This document shows, one piece after another, positions 39,219 to 49,660 of a stretch of DNA of 64,000 nt. This stretch comes from Fimbriimonadales bacterium (lineage in GTDB: Bacteria > Armatimonadota > Fimbriimonadia > Fimbriimonadales > GBS-DC). Each line of letters opens with the position of its first letter. The first letter of the stretch is position 1. The position numbers and the translations under genes were made by a program. The DNA is taken from assembly GCA_026003075.1 (NCBI GenBank), contig BPGO01000007.1, forward strand, positions 1 through 64,000, in the 5' to 3' direction. A model generated the notes under the pieces. That model did no database searches, had not been told where the DNA came from, and worked only from the letters and a program-made list of their open reading frames with translations.

Positions 39219-41375
39219 GTGCGGGCGGTTGGGCTGGCGGCGGTGCTGCTGACACTGACGGCGTTCGGGCAACAAGGGGAACGAGTCGAGTTCGAAACGC
39301 AAAAGGCGTTTCGCTACGACGGCGAGTCCGATACCGTGTACGGCGAGGCGATTACTGCCCGATGGCGGGAATATCTTCTGGAGGGAACACGCCTGGAAGG
39401 CTACCCAAGTAAAGCAGAGTATCGCTTCTTTGACGGAGTGCGCCTGCGCAGTGAGAACCTGCTGGCGGACGGCAACGAGTTGACCCTCTACACACGCGAG
39501 CGACGCTGGACGCTGTTGAACGGCAGCGCGGAACTGAAGCCCGCCTTCACCGAAAACCGCTTGCTCCAGAGCCTCTACCTGCACGGTGCGCGTCTGGAAG
39601 GAACCGAGAACCGCGTCCACGCCGAGTTGTGTACCGCCACCACCTGCGATTTAGACCATCCCCACTTCCACTGGAGCGCGCGTACGGTGGACGCGATTGC
39701 AGGGGAGCGCGCCCTCCTGCGCGATGTGCGCCTGCGCATTTTGGGACGCACGGTGTTGCGTGTCCCTTATGTCGCCGTACCCCTGCGCGACGGCGACCCC
39801 TCCCCCCTGCCCGACGTCGGCTTCACCGAAGAAGAAGGCTTCTACCTCCGCTACGCGATTGCCTACCTGCTGGCGCAGGGCGCACTCGGCAGTACCCGGT
39901 TCGACCTGATGCAGAAACGCGGGCTGGGCGTGAACCTACAGCAGAACTACGCGCGCGGCGATTTGAATCTCTACCTGTTGCGCGACCTGCGCCAGCGTAG
40001 CAACTCGCTCACAGGACGCTGGCAGCACGGACAGAACCTCGGCGCCGTGCAAACACGCTGGAGCGCCGAGTACCGACGCAACAGTTACCTGCTATTTAGC
40101 GACAATACCGCGTGGAACCTGCGCACCGATTGGACCCTGCCCACCCCCACCGGTCAATCGCGTCTGAGCCTCGCCGAGAGCCGCAACCGCACCGGCGCGT
40201 TCGAGAACCGCAACCGTGCGCTGAGCCTGCAAGACACGCGCACCCTCGGACGACTCCAGAGCAACCTATCCGGCGAATACCTGGAGTTCGAAAACCAATT
40301 CAGCAGCACACGCACGGGCAATCGGCAGTGGAACTTGCGTGCGAACCTCCGCTACATGCTGGAGCGCGAGATGAATCTCCAGCTCGATTTCGAGCGTTTT
40401 CTGCCCATTGGCGAAACGACCGTGTTTGGGGGGCTGGAACGACTGCCTGAGCTGAGCCTGGTGGCTTCCGCGCGGAGTTTGGGCTTGCCGCTGCCCGATT
40501 CGCAACTGAGCGTGAGCGTGGGGCGGTTCGCCGAAGGGTTCCAGACGCGCATCGCCCGCGAACGATATGCGTTCGAGTGGCAAGGACGCAGTGGCAACCG
40601 CGCACGCACCCCCGACACGCAACCCACCACCCTCTGGAACTACCGATTCCGCCAGACCTTCTACAGCGATAACACCGCGCAATACCTGCTGCAGTCCACC
40701 CTGGAGCAACGCCTGCCATTAGGCAGACAGTCCAGTTTGAACCTGCGCTGGAACTATCTCCGCCCGTATGGCTATAGTCCGCTGGGGCTGGATCAGGCGG
40801 GCATCTACAACCTACTGAGCGGCGAGCTGCGCTGGTTCGTCGGTGGGGGCTGGAGCCTCGCGGCGCAAACCAGCTACGACCTGCGCGCGACCGACACCCC
40901 CCGCGACCCGTGGAGCCTGCTCAATATCAATCTGGAGTATCAACCTGCGGAGTGGCTGCGCTGGCGCACCCAACTGGGCTATGATCCGAACCGTGAACAC
41001 TGGCGCAGCGTGCAAACCGACCTACAGTGGCGCTTTGGCGACTCGCGCCTCGCACTCGCCGCCCGCTACGACCCCGAACGCGCCCGCTGGGGCAGCGTGT
41101 TCCTGCGCGTGGACGCCCTCAAATGGGGACGCTCGCGAATCTCGTTCCTCACGCAGTATAACGGCTACCTGAACCGATTCGAATCGCGCCAAGCGTTATG
41201 GATCTACGACCTGCACTGCGCCGAACTGGAGGTACGCTACAGAGACAACCCGTTCGGCTTCCGACGCGATACAGGGCTGCAAGTATTCCTGCGGCTAAAA
41301 GCGCTGCCCGCCTTCTCCCGCTACGGCTATGGGCAACTCGGTCAACCCGTGGGCACACTCGGAACCGATTTCTGA
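39219..41375 (+). CDS. LptD/OstA-like outer-membrane assembly protein
   Basis: 718 residues from a GTG. Signal peptide (VGLAAVLLTLTAFGQ), then an OstA-type beta-jellyroll of about 130 residues, then the LptD-like junction (CTTCDLDHPHFHWSARTVDAI followed by VLRVPYVAVPLRDG), then a barrel rich in paired aromatic strands. LptD inserts lipopolysaccharide at the outer membrane with LptE. The order and the C-x-x-C...H-x-H features support the family, but the chain is shorter and divergent, so lipid cargo is an inference. No lptE is visible nearby. Confidence 0.8.
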   Translation: MRAVGLAAVLLTLTAFGQQGERVEFETQKAFRYDGESDTVYGEAITARWREYLLEGTRLEGYPSKAEYRFFDGVRLRSENLLADGNELTLYTRERRWTLLNGSAELKPAFTENRLLQSLYLHGARLEGTENRVHAELCTATTCDLDHPHFHWSARTVDAIAGERALLRDVRLRILGRTVLRVPYVAVPLRDGDPSPLPDVGFTEEEGFYLRYAIAYLLAQGALGSTRFDLMQKRGLGVNLQQNYARGDLNLYLLRDLRQRSNSLTGRWQHGQNLGAVQTRWSAEYRRNSYLLFSDNTAWNLRTDWTLPTPTGQSRLSLAESRNRTGAFENRNRALSLQDTRTLGRLQSNLSGEYLEFENQFSSTRTGNRQWNLRANLRYMLEREMNLQLDFERFLPIGETTVFGGLERLPELSLVASARSLGLPLPDSQLSVSVGRFAEGFQTRIARERYAFEWQGRSGNRARTPDTQPTTLWNYRFRQTFYSDNTAQYLLQSTLEQRLPLGRQSSLNLRWNYLRPYGYSPLGLDQAGIYNLLSGELRWFVGGGWSLAAQTSYDLRATDTPRDPWSLLNINLEYQPAEWLRWRTQLGYDPNREHWRSVQTDLQWRFGDSRLALAARYDPERARWGSVFLRVDALKWGRSRISFLTQYNGYLNRFESRQALWIYDLHCAELEVRYRDNPFGFRRDTGLQVFLRLKALPAFSRYGYGQLGQPVGTLGTDF

Positions 41376-41416
41376 GCGTATGGGGGGGCCTTGCTCAAGT
41401 GCTAACTTTTTTATGG

Positions 41417-41422
41417 AATAAT
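41417..41422 (+). promoter_or_regulatory. -10 box for hybrid kinase gene
   Basis: GG-AATAAT, 8 bases, then the ATG at 41431, the same leaderless spacing as elsewhere. Confidence 0.35.
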
Positions 41423-41430
41423 CCCCTTGG

Positions 41431-43745
<2,315 letters not shown>

Positions 43746-43952
43746 TCCAACCCGCTATGCCCCAAAAACGGTAATTATTCCGGGTTAGCTCCGTATTTTT
43801 GCGAATTTTATACCGAAATCGTCTCCTAATCGCCCCAAAGCGATGTATAATCCGATTGTCCAGAAATGCTGTCCCTACACGCCTCAATGCCCCGTCTGTG
43901 CGCGGCAACTTGTCCGCTTTGGGGCGGTTTTGGAGTCTATATAGACTGGAAA

Positions 43953-43971
43953 CGACGCGCCCAGCGCGTCG
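43953..43971 (+). other. hairpin in the leader of the PEP-CTERM gene
   Basis: Perfect 8-bp stem CGACGCGC / GCGCGTCG with a 3-base loop, no T run. It lies in the roughly 300-base gap 43746-44049, which otherwise holds only a possible TATAAT near 43846 and no gene. Confidence 0.45.
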
Positions 43972-44049
43972 CTCCACTAAGAACGGCACATGCGCAGCAC
44001 TTACGGGAAGGTCGTCCTTTCCCAATGTAGTCTTCTGGAGGTTATGACG

Positions 44050-44731
44050 ATGAAAGGCTTGACGAAGTTGTCCGTACTGGGCGCACTCTGTGCGCTGATT
44101 GCAGCAGGCGCGTATGCGCAACCCCCCGGCTTAGCCGGACTGGTCTGGCTGGATGACAAAGTAGAGTTCGACATGAACGCTGGTAACTTGGTGGCTACGG
44201 GTGCAATCAGTACCACAATCGCTCTTGGCAACCAAAATCCCGTGTGTATTACGAAATCCCCCAGCACACTGGATATCAACCTCGACCTAAGCGCACTCAC
44301 GGGCATATCAGGGCTTCCGACGGTTACCCTAACAGGCACTGCATTGTCGCCGACACAGGTACAATGGACTGTGGGAAATGTTCTCATCAATCAATGCGTG
44401 ACTATAAGTGGCACGAATGTATTGATTAAGCGCATCACGGGCGGTAAACTCACAGTCGATTTGACCCTGCTCGGCTCTCCATACAACTCTTCAGTGTGTG
44501 GTGACACCTTCTATGTTCGCGGGGTGCCTACAGGCGGCAACGCGCAGAACTTCCTCAACGTAGAAGCGTATGCGTTCTGTGTAGAAAGTCGATTTCACCC
44601 GAATCAATGGGACGGTTCGGGATCTGGACTATGTGATTCACAGTGGTCCTGTGCCGGAGCCTGCCAGCCTGTTGGCGTTGGGCAGCGGTTTGGTGAGCCT
44701 TATTGGGCTGCGCCGACGCGCGAAAAAGTAA
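44050..44731 (+). pseudogene. PEP-CTERM secreted protein with a frameshift
   Basis: ATG 44050 follows GGAGG at good spacing and opens a signal peptide (LTKLSVLGALCALIAAGAYAQ). About 180 residues of beta-rich extracytoplasmic sequence follow. At about 44590-44596 (in GATTTC) the frame shifts by one; in the new frame the protein ends VPEPASLLALGSGLVSLIG + LRRRAKK and stops at 44729-44731. That is a complete PEP-CTERM sorting signal (VPEP, hydrophobic helix, basic end), recognised by exosortase. Without the shift the sorting signal is lost, so an error in the T run is the simplest explanation. Confidence 0.8.
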
Positions 44732-44738
44732 TGCGCTT

Positions 44739-44762
44739 GCCCCTTCCCCTCAGGGAAGGGGC
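44739..44762. terminator. hairpin after PEP-CTERM gene
   Basis: Perfect 10-bp stem GCCCCTTCCC / GGGAAGGGGC with a CTCA loop, 8 bases after the corrected stop codon. No T run, so it may be a REP-like element acting as a terminator. Confidence 0.6.
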
Positions 44763-44870
44763 GCTTCCCTATTGGCTTTTACTTGGCTCACGAATCGGAT
44801 CCACATACAGAAAACCACCGTTTAAAGATGTCTTTCCACCATTACAGGCACAGCATTAGGGGGTCTTAGG

Positions 44871-45836
44871 ATGCGACACTGGGTACTCGGCTTTGGATTA
44901 GCAACGCTGTTGATGGGAAGTGCGTATGCCGACGGTTATTTGTGGCTCTCGGCGGCGGGGAGCGCACCAGCGCAGGTGTATCGCTATAACCTCCGCACGG
45001 GGCAGATTGACCGCGCGATCTAGCCCCGGCGCGTGGGGCTTCGTGCAATCGGGCGACTACAACCTGCTGGCTTACGACGGCGACGCGCTCTATATCGGCA
45101 TGGAGAACGACCGCACGCTGCTCAAAGTGAACCCCTACACGGGCGCATTCCGCTCGGCGTTCGGCTACCAGATGTGCAACTGCTTCTACGGACATCATGG
45201 GATGAAGGATGGCGCCATTCAAGGATGGGGAGTTATGGCGTGCTGCCCCCGCCCGCAGCGCCGGCAGCGCAGGGATTTTGCATGTCAGCGATACCAACGG
45301 AGTGCCCCTGATTGCCTATTATCAACCCGCATTGGAGCAACCGATAGGTTTGGAGTGGGTCGGCGACGCGCTGATGATTACCACCGCGCAGGGGCTTTAC
45401 CGAGTTCAATTCCCCGATGAGCCGTTGGTGTTTGAAGCAACCCCCTACATCGTCAACGGCGTTCCTGCGGGGCACGCGCTGGGCGGACTGGCATATGATG
45501 CAACCAACGACATCCTCTATCTGGCAAGCAGCGACGGTCGCCAATGCGACGCTGTGGCGACTGACGCTGGATCACTCGGCGCAGAGCGCGAACGCGACGC
45601 CTGTGGAGAGCCTCACGCTCAAGGGGTATCCCACGGGGCGGCAACCGACGGCGTTGGGCTTCGTGCCAGCACGCGCAGGAGATGCAAACGATGACGGCTG
45701 CGTCGACGACGCCGACCTGCTGCAGGTGCTGTTCCAGTTCGGTAGCAGCGACCTCGCGTCCGACCTCAACCGCGACGGCACTGTGGACGACGCCGATCTA
45801 CTGTTAGTGCTGTTCCAGTTCGGAAACGGCTGCTAA
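44871..45836 (+). pseudogene. secreted dockerin-repeat protein with frameshifts
   Basis: ATG 44871 opens a signal peptide (HWVLGFGLATLLMGSAYA). The frame changes near 45000-45025, near 45215 and near 45540. Joined, the segments give a beta-propeller-like protein (LWLSAAGSAPAQVYRYNL, LLAYDGDALYIGMENDRTLL, GLEWVGDALMITTAQGLYRV, HALGGLAYDATNDILYLA) and two C-terminal dockerin-like calcium loops: GDANDDGCVDDADLL and SDLNRDGTVDDADLL. Probably a secreted or surface protein. Three indels without loss of similarity in the joined frames argue for consensus errors or very recent decay. Confidence 0.75.
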
Positions 45837-45883
45837 AAAACGCTTCAATACCAACGCCTACCGATACGGGAAGGCAAACTCTT

Positions 45884-45913
45884 GGGTGCGACGGTATTCC
45901 TATCGTCGCACCC
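45884..45913. terminator. bidirectional terminator
   Basis: 10-bp perfect stem GGGTGCGACG / CGTCGCACCC followed by TTATTTG, between the dockerin gene and the convergent hisG. Confidence 0.75.
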
Positions 45914-45932
45914 TTATTTGTGTTTCACACGG

Positions 45933-46817
45933 TTAGGGGATTACCTTATTCAGGGGATACTCCACCAATCCTTCGGCGCCCGCTTTGCGCAACTTGGGAA
46001 TGAACTCCCGCACCTGCCCCTCGTCCAGAATCGTCTCGATGGCATACCAGCCTTTGTCGCTCAGGGGTGAGAGCGTCGGCTTGCGCAGGGCAGGCAGTTG
46101 CGCCAGCACGGCGTCCAAGTGCGACTCGTGCACATTCATCTTCAGCCCCACGAGCCGCCCCGCATTCAACGCCCCTTGCAGCATCAGCGCGATACTCTCG
46201 ACTTTATCGCGCTTGAATGGGTCCTGCCACGCCGCGTGGTTGGCAATCAGGCGCGTGGTGGAGTGCAGAATCACTTCCAGAATACGCAGGTTATGCGCTC
46301 GCAGCGAGCTGCCCGTCTCCGTGTTCACCACGATAGCGTCTACCAGAGTGGGCACTTTGACCTCGCACGCCCCCCACGAGAACTCTACATGGGCGTGAAC
46401 ACCTTGCGCCTGCAGGTAGCGGTTCGTGAGACGCACATACTCGGTCGCGATGCGCTTGCCCTGCAAGTCGTGTACACTTTGGATGGGCGAGTCGTTATGC
46501 ACCGCAATCACGACGCGAATGGGGTTGCGCGTGTTTTTAGAGTAGTGCAGCTCCAGCACTTCGTGGACATCCGCGCCGCAGTCTTGAATCCAGTCATACC
46601 CAGTAATCCCTGCGTCCAGCACCCCGTCCTGCACATAGAGCGGGATCTCCTGCGGGCGCAGTAGGATTGCCTCCAGCTCCGCGTCGTCGGAAATCGGTTC
46701 GTAGGAGCGACCGGAGGGCACTTTGAAGTCCCAGCCCGCTTTGCGAAATAGGTTGAAAGTCGCCTCCTGTAAGCTACCTTTGGGTAAACCGAGGCGGAGT
46801 TTACGCACTTCGCTCAT
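45933..46817 (-). CDS. hisG: ATP phosphoribosyltransferase, long form
   Basis: 294 residues. First step of histidine synthesis. LRLGLPKGSLQEATFNLFRKAGW, ITGYDWIQDCGADVHEV and the DAIVVNTETGSSLRAHNL loop are typical. The C-terminal 75 residues (LVGLKMNVHESHLDAVLAQLPALRKPTLSPL) form the ACT-like regulatory domain of the hexameric, histidine-inhibited class, so no HisZ is needed. No other his gene adjoins. Predicted leaderless. Confidence 0.96.
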   Translation of the reverse strand: MSEVRKLRLGLPKGSLQEATFNLFRKAGWDFKVPSGRSYEPISDDAELEAILLRPQEIPLYVQDGVLDAGITGYDWIQDCGADVHEVLELHYSKNTRNPIRVVIAVHNDSPIQSVHDLQGKRIATEYVRLTNRYLQAQGVHAHVEFSWGACEVKVPTLVDAIVVNTETGSSLRAHNLRILEVILHSTTRLIANHAAWQDPFKRDKVESIALMLQGALNAGRLVGLKMNVHESHLDAVLAQLPALRKPTLSPLSDKGWYAIETILDEGQVREFIPKLRKAGAEGLVEYPLNKVIP

Positions 46818-46826
46818 AGCGGATGG

Positions 46827-46832
46827 AGTATA
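46827..46832 (-). promoter_or_regulatory. -10 box for leaderless hisG
   Basis: GG-TATACT, 9 bases, then ATG on the minus strand. Confidence 0.55.
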
Positions 46833-46877
46833 CCTTTTCTGAAGGGGGCTTGCGTTGCTTGGAGTTGGCTAACCGCA

Positions 46878-46907
46878 CTCGGGCGCGGAGTACTTGCCGC
46901 GCCCGAG
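46878..46907. terminator. hairpin after dockerin gene
   Basis: 11-bp perfect stem CTCGGGCGCGG / CCGCGCCCGAG, 8-base loop, just downstream of the minus-strand dockerin gene. No T run. Confidence 0.5.
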
Positions 46908-46917
46908 GCGAATGGGT

Positions 46918-47952
46918 TCAGCACCCTGCGCCGAAGTTGAACAGCACAATCAGCAGGTCGGCGTCGTCCACGATGTTGTCGTTGTTCACATCGCCCTGAC
47001 CGCCTGCGTTGCCGAAGTTGAACAGCACAATCAGCAGGTCGGCATCGTCCACGCAGCCGTCGCCGTTCACATCGCCCTCAGGTCCTGCAGGGCAGGGCTG
47101 CACCGTCACATAGTGGTCGCCTGCCAGCTGCGTGAAATCGAAGGGGAAGAAATCGAAAGGTGGGCTTGGGCAGCGCGCCCATGCCGGATTGGGATACTGC
47201 TGGCTCGTGTCGCCGCTATTCAGCGCAGGCAGCGTCTGGTTGGAAAGATAAGTGCCGTGGCACGCATCGCCTAAATCGGCGCCGCCTGTCAAGACGACGA
47301 GGATGCGAATCGGTCCCGTCGGGTCGCCCAACGCGCTCAGGGGGATGGCGACTTCCAGCCCGTTAACGGCAGTTGACGGGTCGCCGATATTATTCGGGTC
47401 ACTGGTCACGCCCTGCACATTCGAGTTGTCGAATCCCGCCTTCACACCTAAATCCACCGTGCCCTCGCCCTGTCCAACCGCCACCGAGCCGAGGTAAGTG
47501 GAGGTATTGGCAACCAGGTCGTGCAGGTCGATGTAGAGGTTATCATTGCCCTGCCCGTCGTCGAAGCGGTTCACACCCAGCACATAGTCGGGGTTATGGT
47601 CGAACAGCACGCCGCTCATGCCTTGAACGGAGCAGTTGATACAGCCTGTATCGAGGTTGAAGGTATTGCTCTGGCGGCGTCCTGTATCGATATAGAAGTG
47701 AATGGAGTTGCCGTTGCCTTCAAGGTTGCCCGTGACCCCGATATACAGGACACCGTTCTCGCAGCGCACAAAGAGCTGGTTCAGCTCCGAGCCGTAGTTC
47801 ACGCCTTCCACATGGTCGCCGAAGCCGGTGTAGTTCGTCTGCGAAGCGAGCGGAGAACCGTACTTACTCGGGATGTTTACGCCGTTCACCTGTGCGTGCG
47901 ACAGCATCGCCGTCGCCACAAGAGCACCCAAAACCATCATCGGTCGTCTCAT
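46918..47952 (-). CDS. secreted dockerin-repeat protein
   Basis: 344 residues: signal peptide (MMVLGALVATAMLSHAQ), a beta-sandwich-like region (about 25-270; LNQLFVRCENGVLYIGVTGN, NSIHFYIDTG), a proline/aromatic linker, and two C-terminal calcium-loop repeats, GDVNGDGCVDDADLL and GDVNNDNIVDDADLL, each followed by IVLFNFG. These resemble dockerin type I halves, common at the C termini of exported Armatimonadota and Planctomycetota proteins. The body looks like carbohydrate-binding or surface-layer domains but is not assignable. AAAGGAGG precedes the ATG; TATAAT at 47990-47995. Confidence 0.8.
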   Translation of the reverse strand: MRRPMMVLGALVATAMLSHAQVNGVNIPSKYGSPLASQTNYTGFGDHVEGVNYGSELNQLFVRCENGVLYIGVTGNLEGNGNSIHFYIDTGRRQSNTFNLDTGCINCSVQGMSGVLFDHNPDYVLGVNRFDDGQGNDNLYIDLHDLVANTSTYLGSVAVGQGEGTVDLGVKAGFDNSNVQGVTSDPNNIGDPSTAVNGLEVAIPLSALGDPTGPIRILVVLTGGADLGDACHGTYLSNQTLPALNSGDTSQQYPNPAWARCPSPPFDFFPFDFTQLAGDHYVTVQPCPAGPEGDVNGDGCVDDADLLIVLFNFGNAGGQGDVNNDNIVDDADLLIVLFNFGAGC

Positions 47953-47989
47953 CGTTGAATGCCTCCTTTCCCACAGTGGGGATGTTCCT

Positions 47990-47995
47990 ATTATA
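47990..47995 (-). promoter_or_regulatory. -10 box of dockerin gene
   Basis: GG-G-TATAAT on the minus strand, 37 bases before the ATG, leaving room for AAAGGAGG. Confidence 0.5.
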
Positions 47996-48036
47996 CCCCA
48001 TTTTCAGAAATCGTATTCTGAAAAGGAGATTGATTT

Positions 48037-48075
48037 GCCCTCACCCCCAACCCCTCTCCCACAGGGAGAGGGGTT
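48037..48075. repeat. dispersed CTC-rich palindromic repeat
   Basis: CCTCACCCCCAACCCCTCTC followed by CCACAGGGAGAGGGG; the stem CCCCTCTCCC / GGGAGAGGGG is perfect. It seems to be the single-copy relative of the tandem unit that begins 50 bases on. Confidence 0.7.
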
Positions 48076-48128
48076 TCACAAAAATCCCCCTCTACTGAAG
48101 CGTCACACAAGCGCAGTGCGAAAAAGTA

Positions 48129-48612
48129 CCCCCCCTCGCCCACGCGGTGGGAGAGGGGGCAAGAGGGGATGAGGGGAAAAATACAACACCCCCTCGCCCA
48201 CGCGGTGGGAGAGGGGGCAAGGGGGGTGAGGGAAAAAACAACACCCCCTCGCCCACGCGGTGGGAGAGGGGGCAAGGGGAGTGAGGGCAAAAACAACACC
48301 CCCTCGCCCACGCGGTGGGAGAGGGGGAAGGGGGTGAGGGAAAAAACAACCCCCCTCGCCCACGCGGTGGGAGAGGGGGCAAGGGGGATGAGGGGAAAAA
48401 CAACACCCCCTCGCCCACGCGGTGGGAGAGGGGGCAAGGGGGTGAGGGAAAAAACAACCCCCCTCGCCCACGCGGTGGGAGAGGGGGCAAGGGGATGAGG
48501 GGAAAAACAACACCCCCCTCGCCCACGCGGTGGGAGAGGGGGCAACGGGGGTGAGGAAAAAAAACAACACCCCCTCGCCCACGCGGTGGGAGAGGGGGCA
48601 AGGGGGTGAGGG
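48129..48612. repeat. nine-copy palindromic tandem repeat
   Basis: Nine units of 50-59 bases. Each has the palindrome core CCCCCTCGCCCAC-GCG-GTGGGAGAGGGGG (CCCCCTC/GAGGGGG and CCCAC/GTGGG, loop GCG) and an A-rich link (AAGGGGGTGAGGGAAAAAACAACA). The cores GCCCACGCGGTGGGA are identical; the links differ by one to three bases, so they are not CRISPR spacers. It sits between the divergent dockerin-gene promoter and the end of the PEP-CTERM gene. All minus-strand frames stay open through it; these are not genes. Confidence 0.9.
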
Positions 48613-48623
48613 CAACAGCCCAC

Positions 48624-49358
48624 TTACTTCTTGCGACGGCGCAGCCCAACCAGACCCGCCAGACCCGCACCCAGCGCAAGCATCGATGCAGGCTCGGGCA
48701 CAAAGCTGGCGCCATTCAAGAAAATAGTGTAGGTGCCAGTAGTAGTGGAACTACCGACCCAGCCGCCCAGCACATTAACTGCCTGCGCTGCATAGGGCGA
48801 CTTGATTGCGTTGTACGGGCTGGAGGAGTGGAAGTGTTGGCTCGTGCCTGTTGCGGAGTTGCGGCTCCAGTGTGATATTGCGAGATAATACACTCCAGGA
48901 CCAGTCAATCCCCAAGTAGCCGAGCCAGCGGTGCCGGGAGCATCACTGCTACGGTAATTGCCTGCAGCAGACCCGCCACCGATGTAGGATCTGAGGCTAC
49001 CGATACCAAGGGAGGTTGCCACATCGCTTGGCGCGTCATCGTTCATCCAGAGCGGCCGCCCAGCGCTATCAAACAGGTGCAACTTGGAGTCGAAGGTTGT
49101 GGCTGTACTGGAACCAGTGTGCGCGTAGAAGTTCGCGGGATCCGAAATGAAAATCGCAAACAGGTCCACATCGCCCCCAGTTTGGAGCGCTCCTGTGATT
49201 TGGGTCAACGGACCACTGCCAACCACCACCTGTGCCGTGCCAGGCAGGTCGCCAGCGTCACCGCCGCCGTTCGCAATCTCGTCCCAGGTCTGCGCACTTG
49301 CGACTGCCGTCAGTGCGACTAACGCCATACTACTCAACCAAAGTTGTGCATGCTTCAT
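48624..49358 (-). CDS. PEP-CTERM sorting-domain protein
   Basis: 244 residues. ATG 49356-49358 follows GAGAGGAGG. Signal peptide (LSSMALVALTAVASAQ), then a pre-peptidase-like beta domain (DVDLFAIFISDPANFYAHT, FDSKLHLFDSAGRPLW, GPGVYYLAIS) and the C-terminal sorting signal VPEPASMLALGAGLAGLVGL + RRRKK. The domain around residues 55-200 resembles PPC (bacterial pre-peptidase C-terminal) modules. Probably displayed on or released from the cell surface after exosortase processing. TATAAT at 49481-49486. Confidence 0.88.
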   Translation of the reverse strand: MKHAQLWLSSMALVALTAVASAQTWDEIANGGGDAGDLPGTAQVVVGSGPLTQITGALQTGGDVDLFAIFISDPANFYAHTGSSTATTFDSKLHLFDSAGRPLWMNDDAPSDVATSLGIGSLRSYIGGGSAAGNYRSSDAPGTAGSATWGLTGPGVYYLAISHWSRNSATGTSQHFHSSSPYNAIKSPYAAQAVNVLGGWVGSSTTTGTYTIFLNGASFVPEPASMLALGAGLAGLVGLRRRKK

Positions 49359-49480
49359 CGTAATGCCTCCTCTCTTGAGATTTAGAGTCGTCGCCCACGC
49401 GTTCACGCTTTCGGATGGGCAGACTCACTAATCATGAATCCAAAACTGCCCAAAAGCGGACACTGCGTGCGCATATCCCA

Positions 49481-49486
49481 ATTATA
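49481..49486 (-). promoter_or_regulatory. -10 box of PEP-CTERM gene
   Basis: CTATAAT on the minus strand, about 120 bases before the ATG; the long leader has no recognised element. Confidence 0.4.
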
Positions 49487-49623
49487 GCACAGATTTGCGC
49501 CGATTTATAAGGCCTTGAGCAAATCCAGCAATTTTACTGGTTCGAGGTGGGAACTCTGGAATCGAGGGCGTGTCGGTCTCAAACAACCTACGATTGCCCG
49601 TTCGTTGTAGGCGTGCTTTCAGG

Positions 49624-49629
49624 TACACT
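49624..49629 (+). promoter_or_regulatory. -10 box of pdh operon
   Basis: GG-TACACT, 31 bases before the pdhB ATG; TAGGAG serves as ribosome binding site. Confidence 0.5.
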
Positions 49630-49660
49630 ATAACCGCAACTGACACCGTAGGAGCGCATT

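Noticed and set aside
43846-44049. c-di-GMP riboswitch in the leader of the PEP-CTERM gene
   Set aside because: A hairpin and AU-rich stretches are present but the conserved GEMM core is not.
48129-48612. Possible CRISPR array
   Set aside because: The intervening segments are nearly identical to each other, so they are not spacers; the unit is a minisatellite with a hairpin core.
48103-48715. Long overlapping open frames in several frames of the minus strand, with Pro/Arg/Gly-rich products
   Set aside because: They are the translation of the tandem palindromic repeat, open in all three frames because the unit lacks stop codons. No RBS and no non-repeat part.
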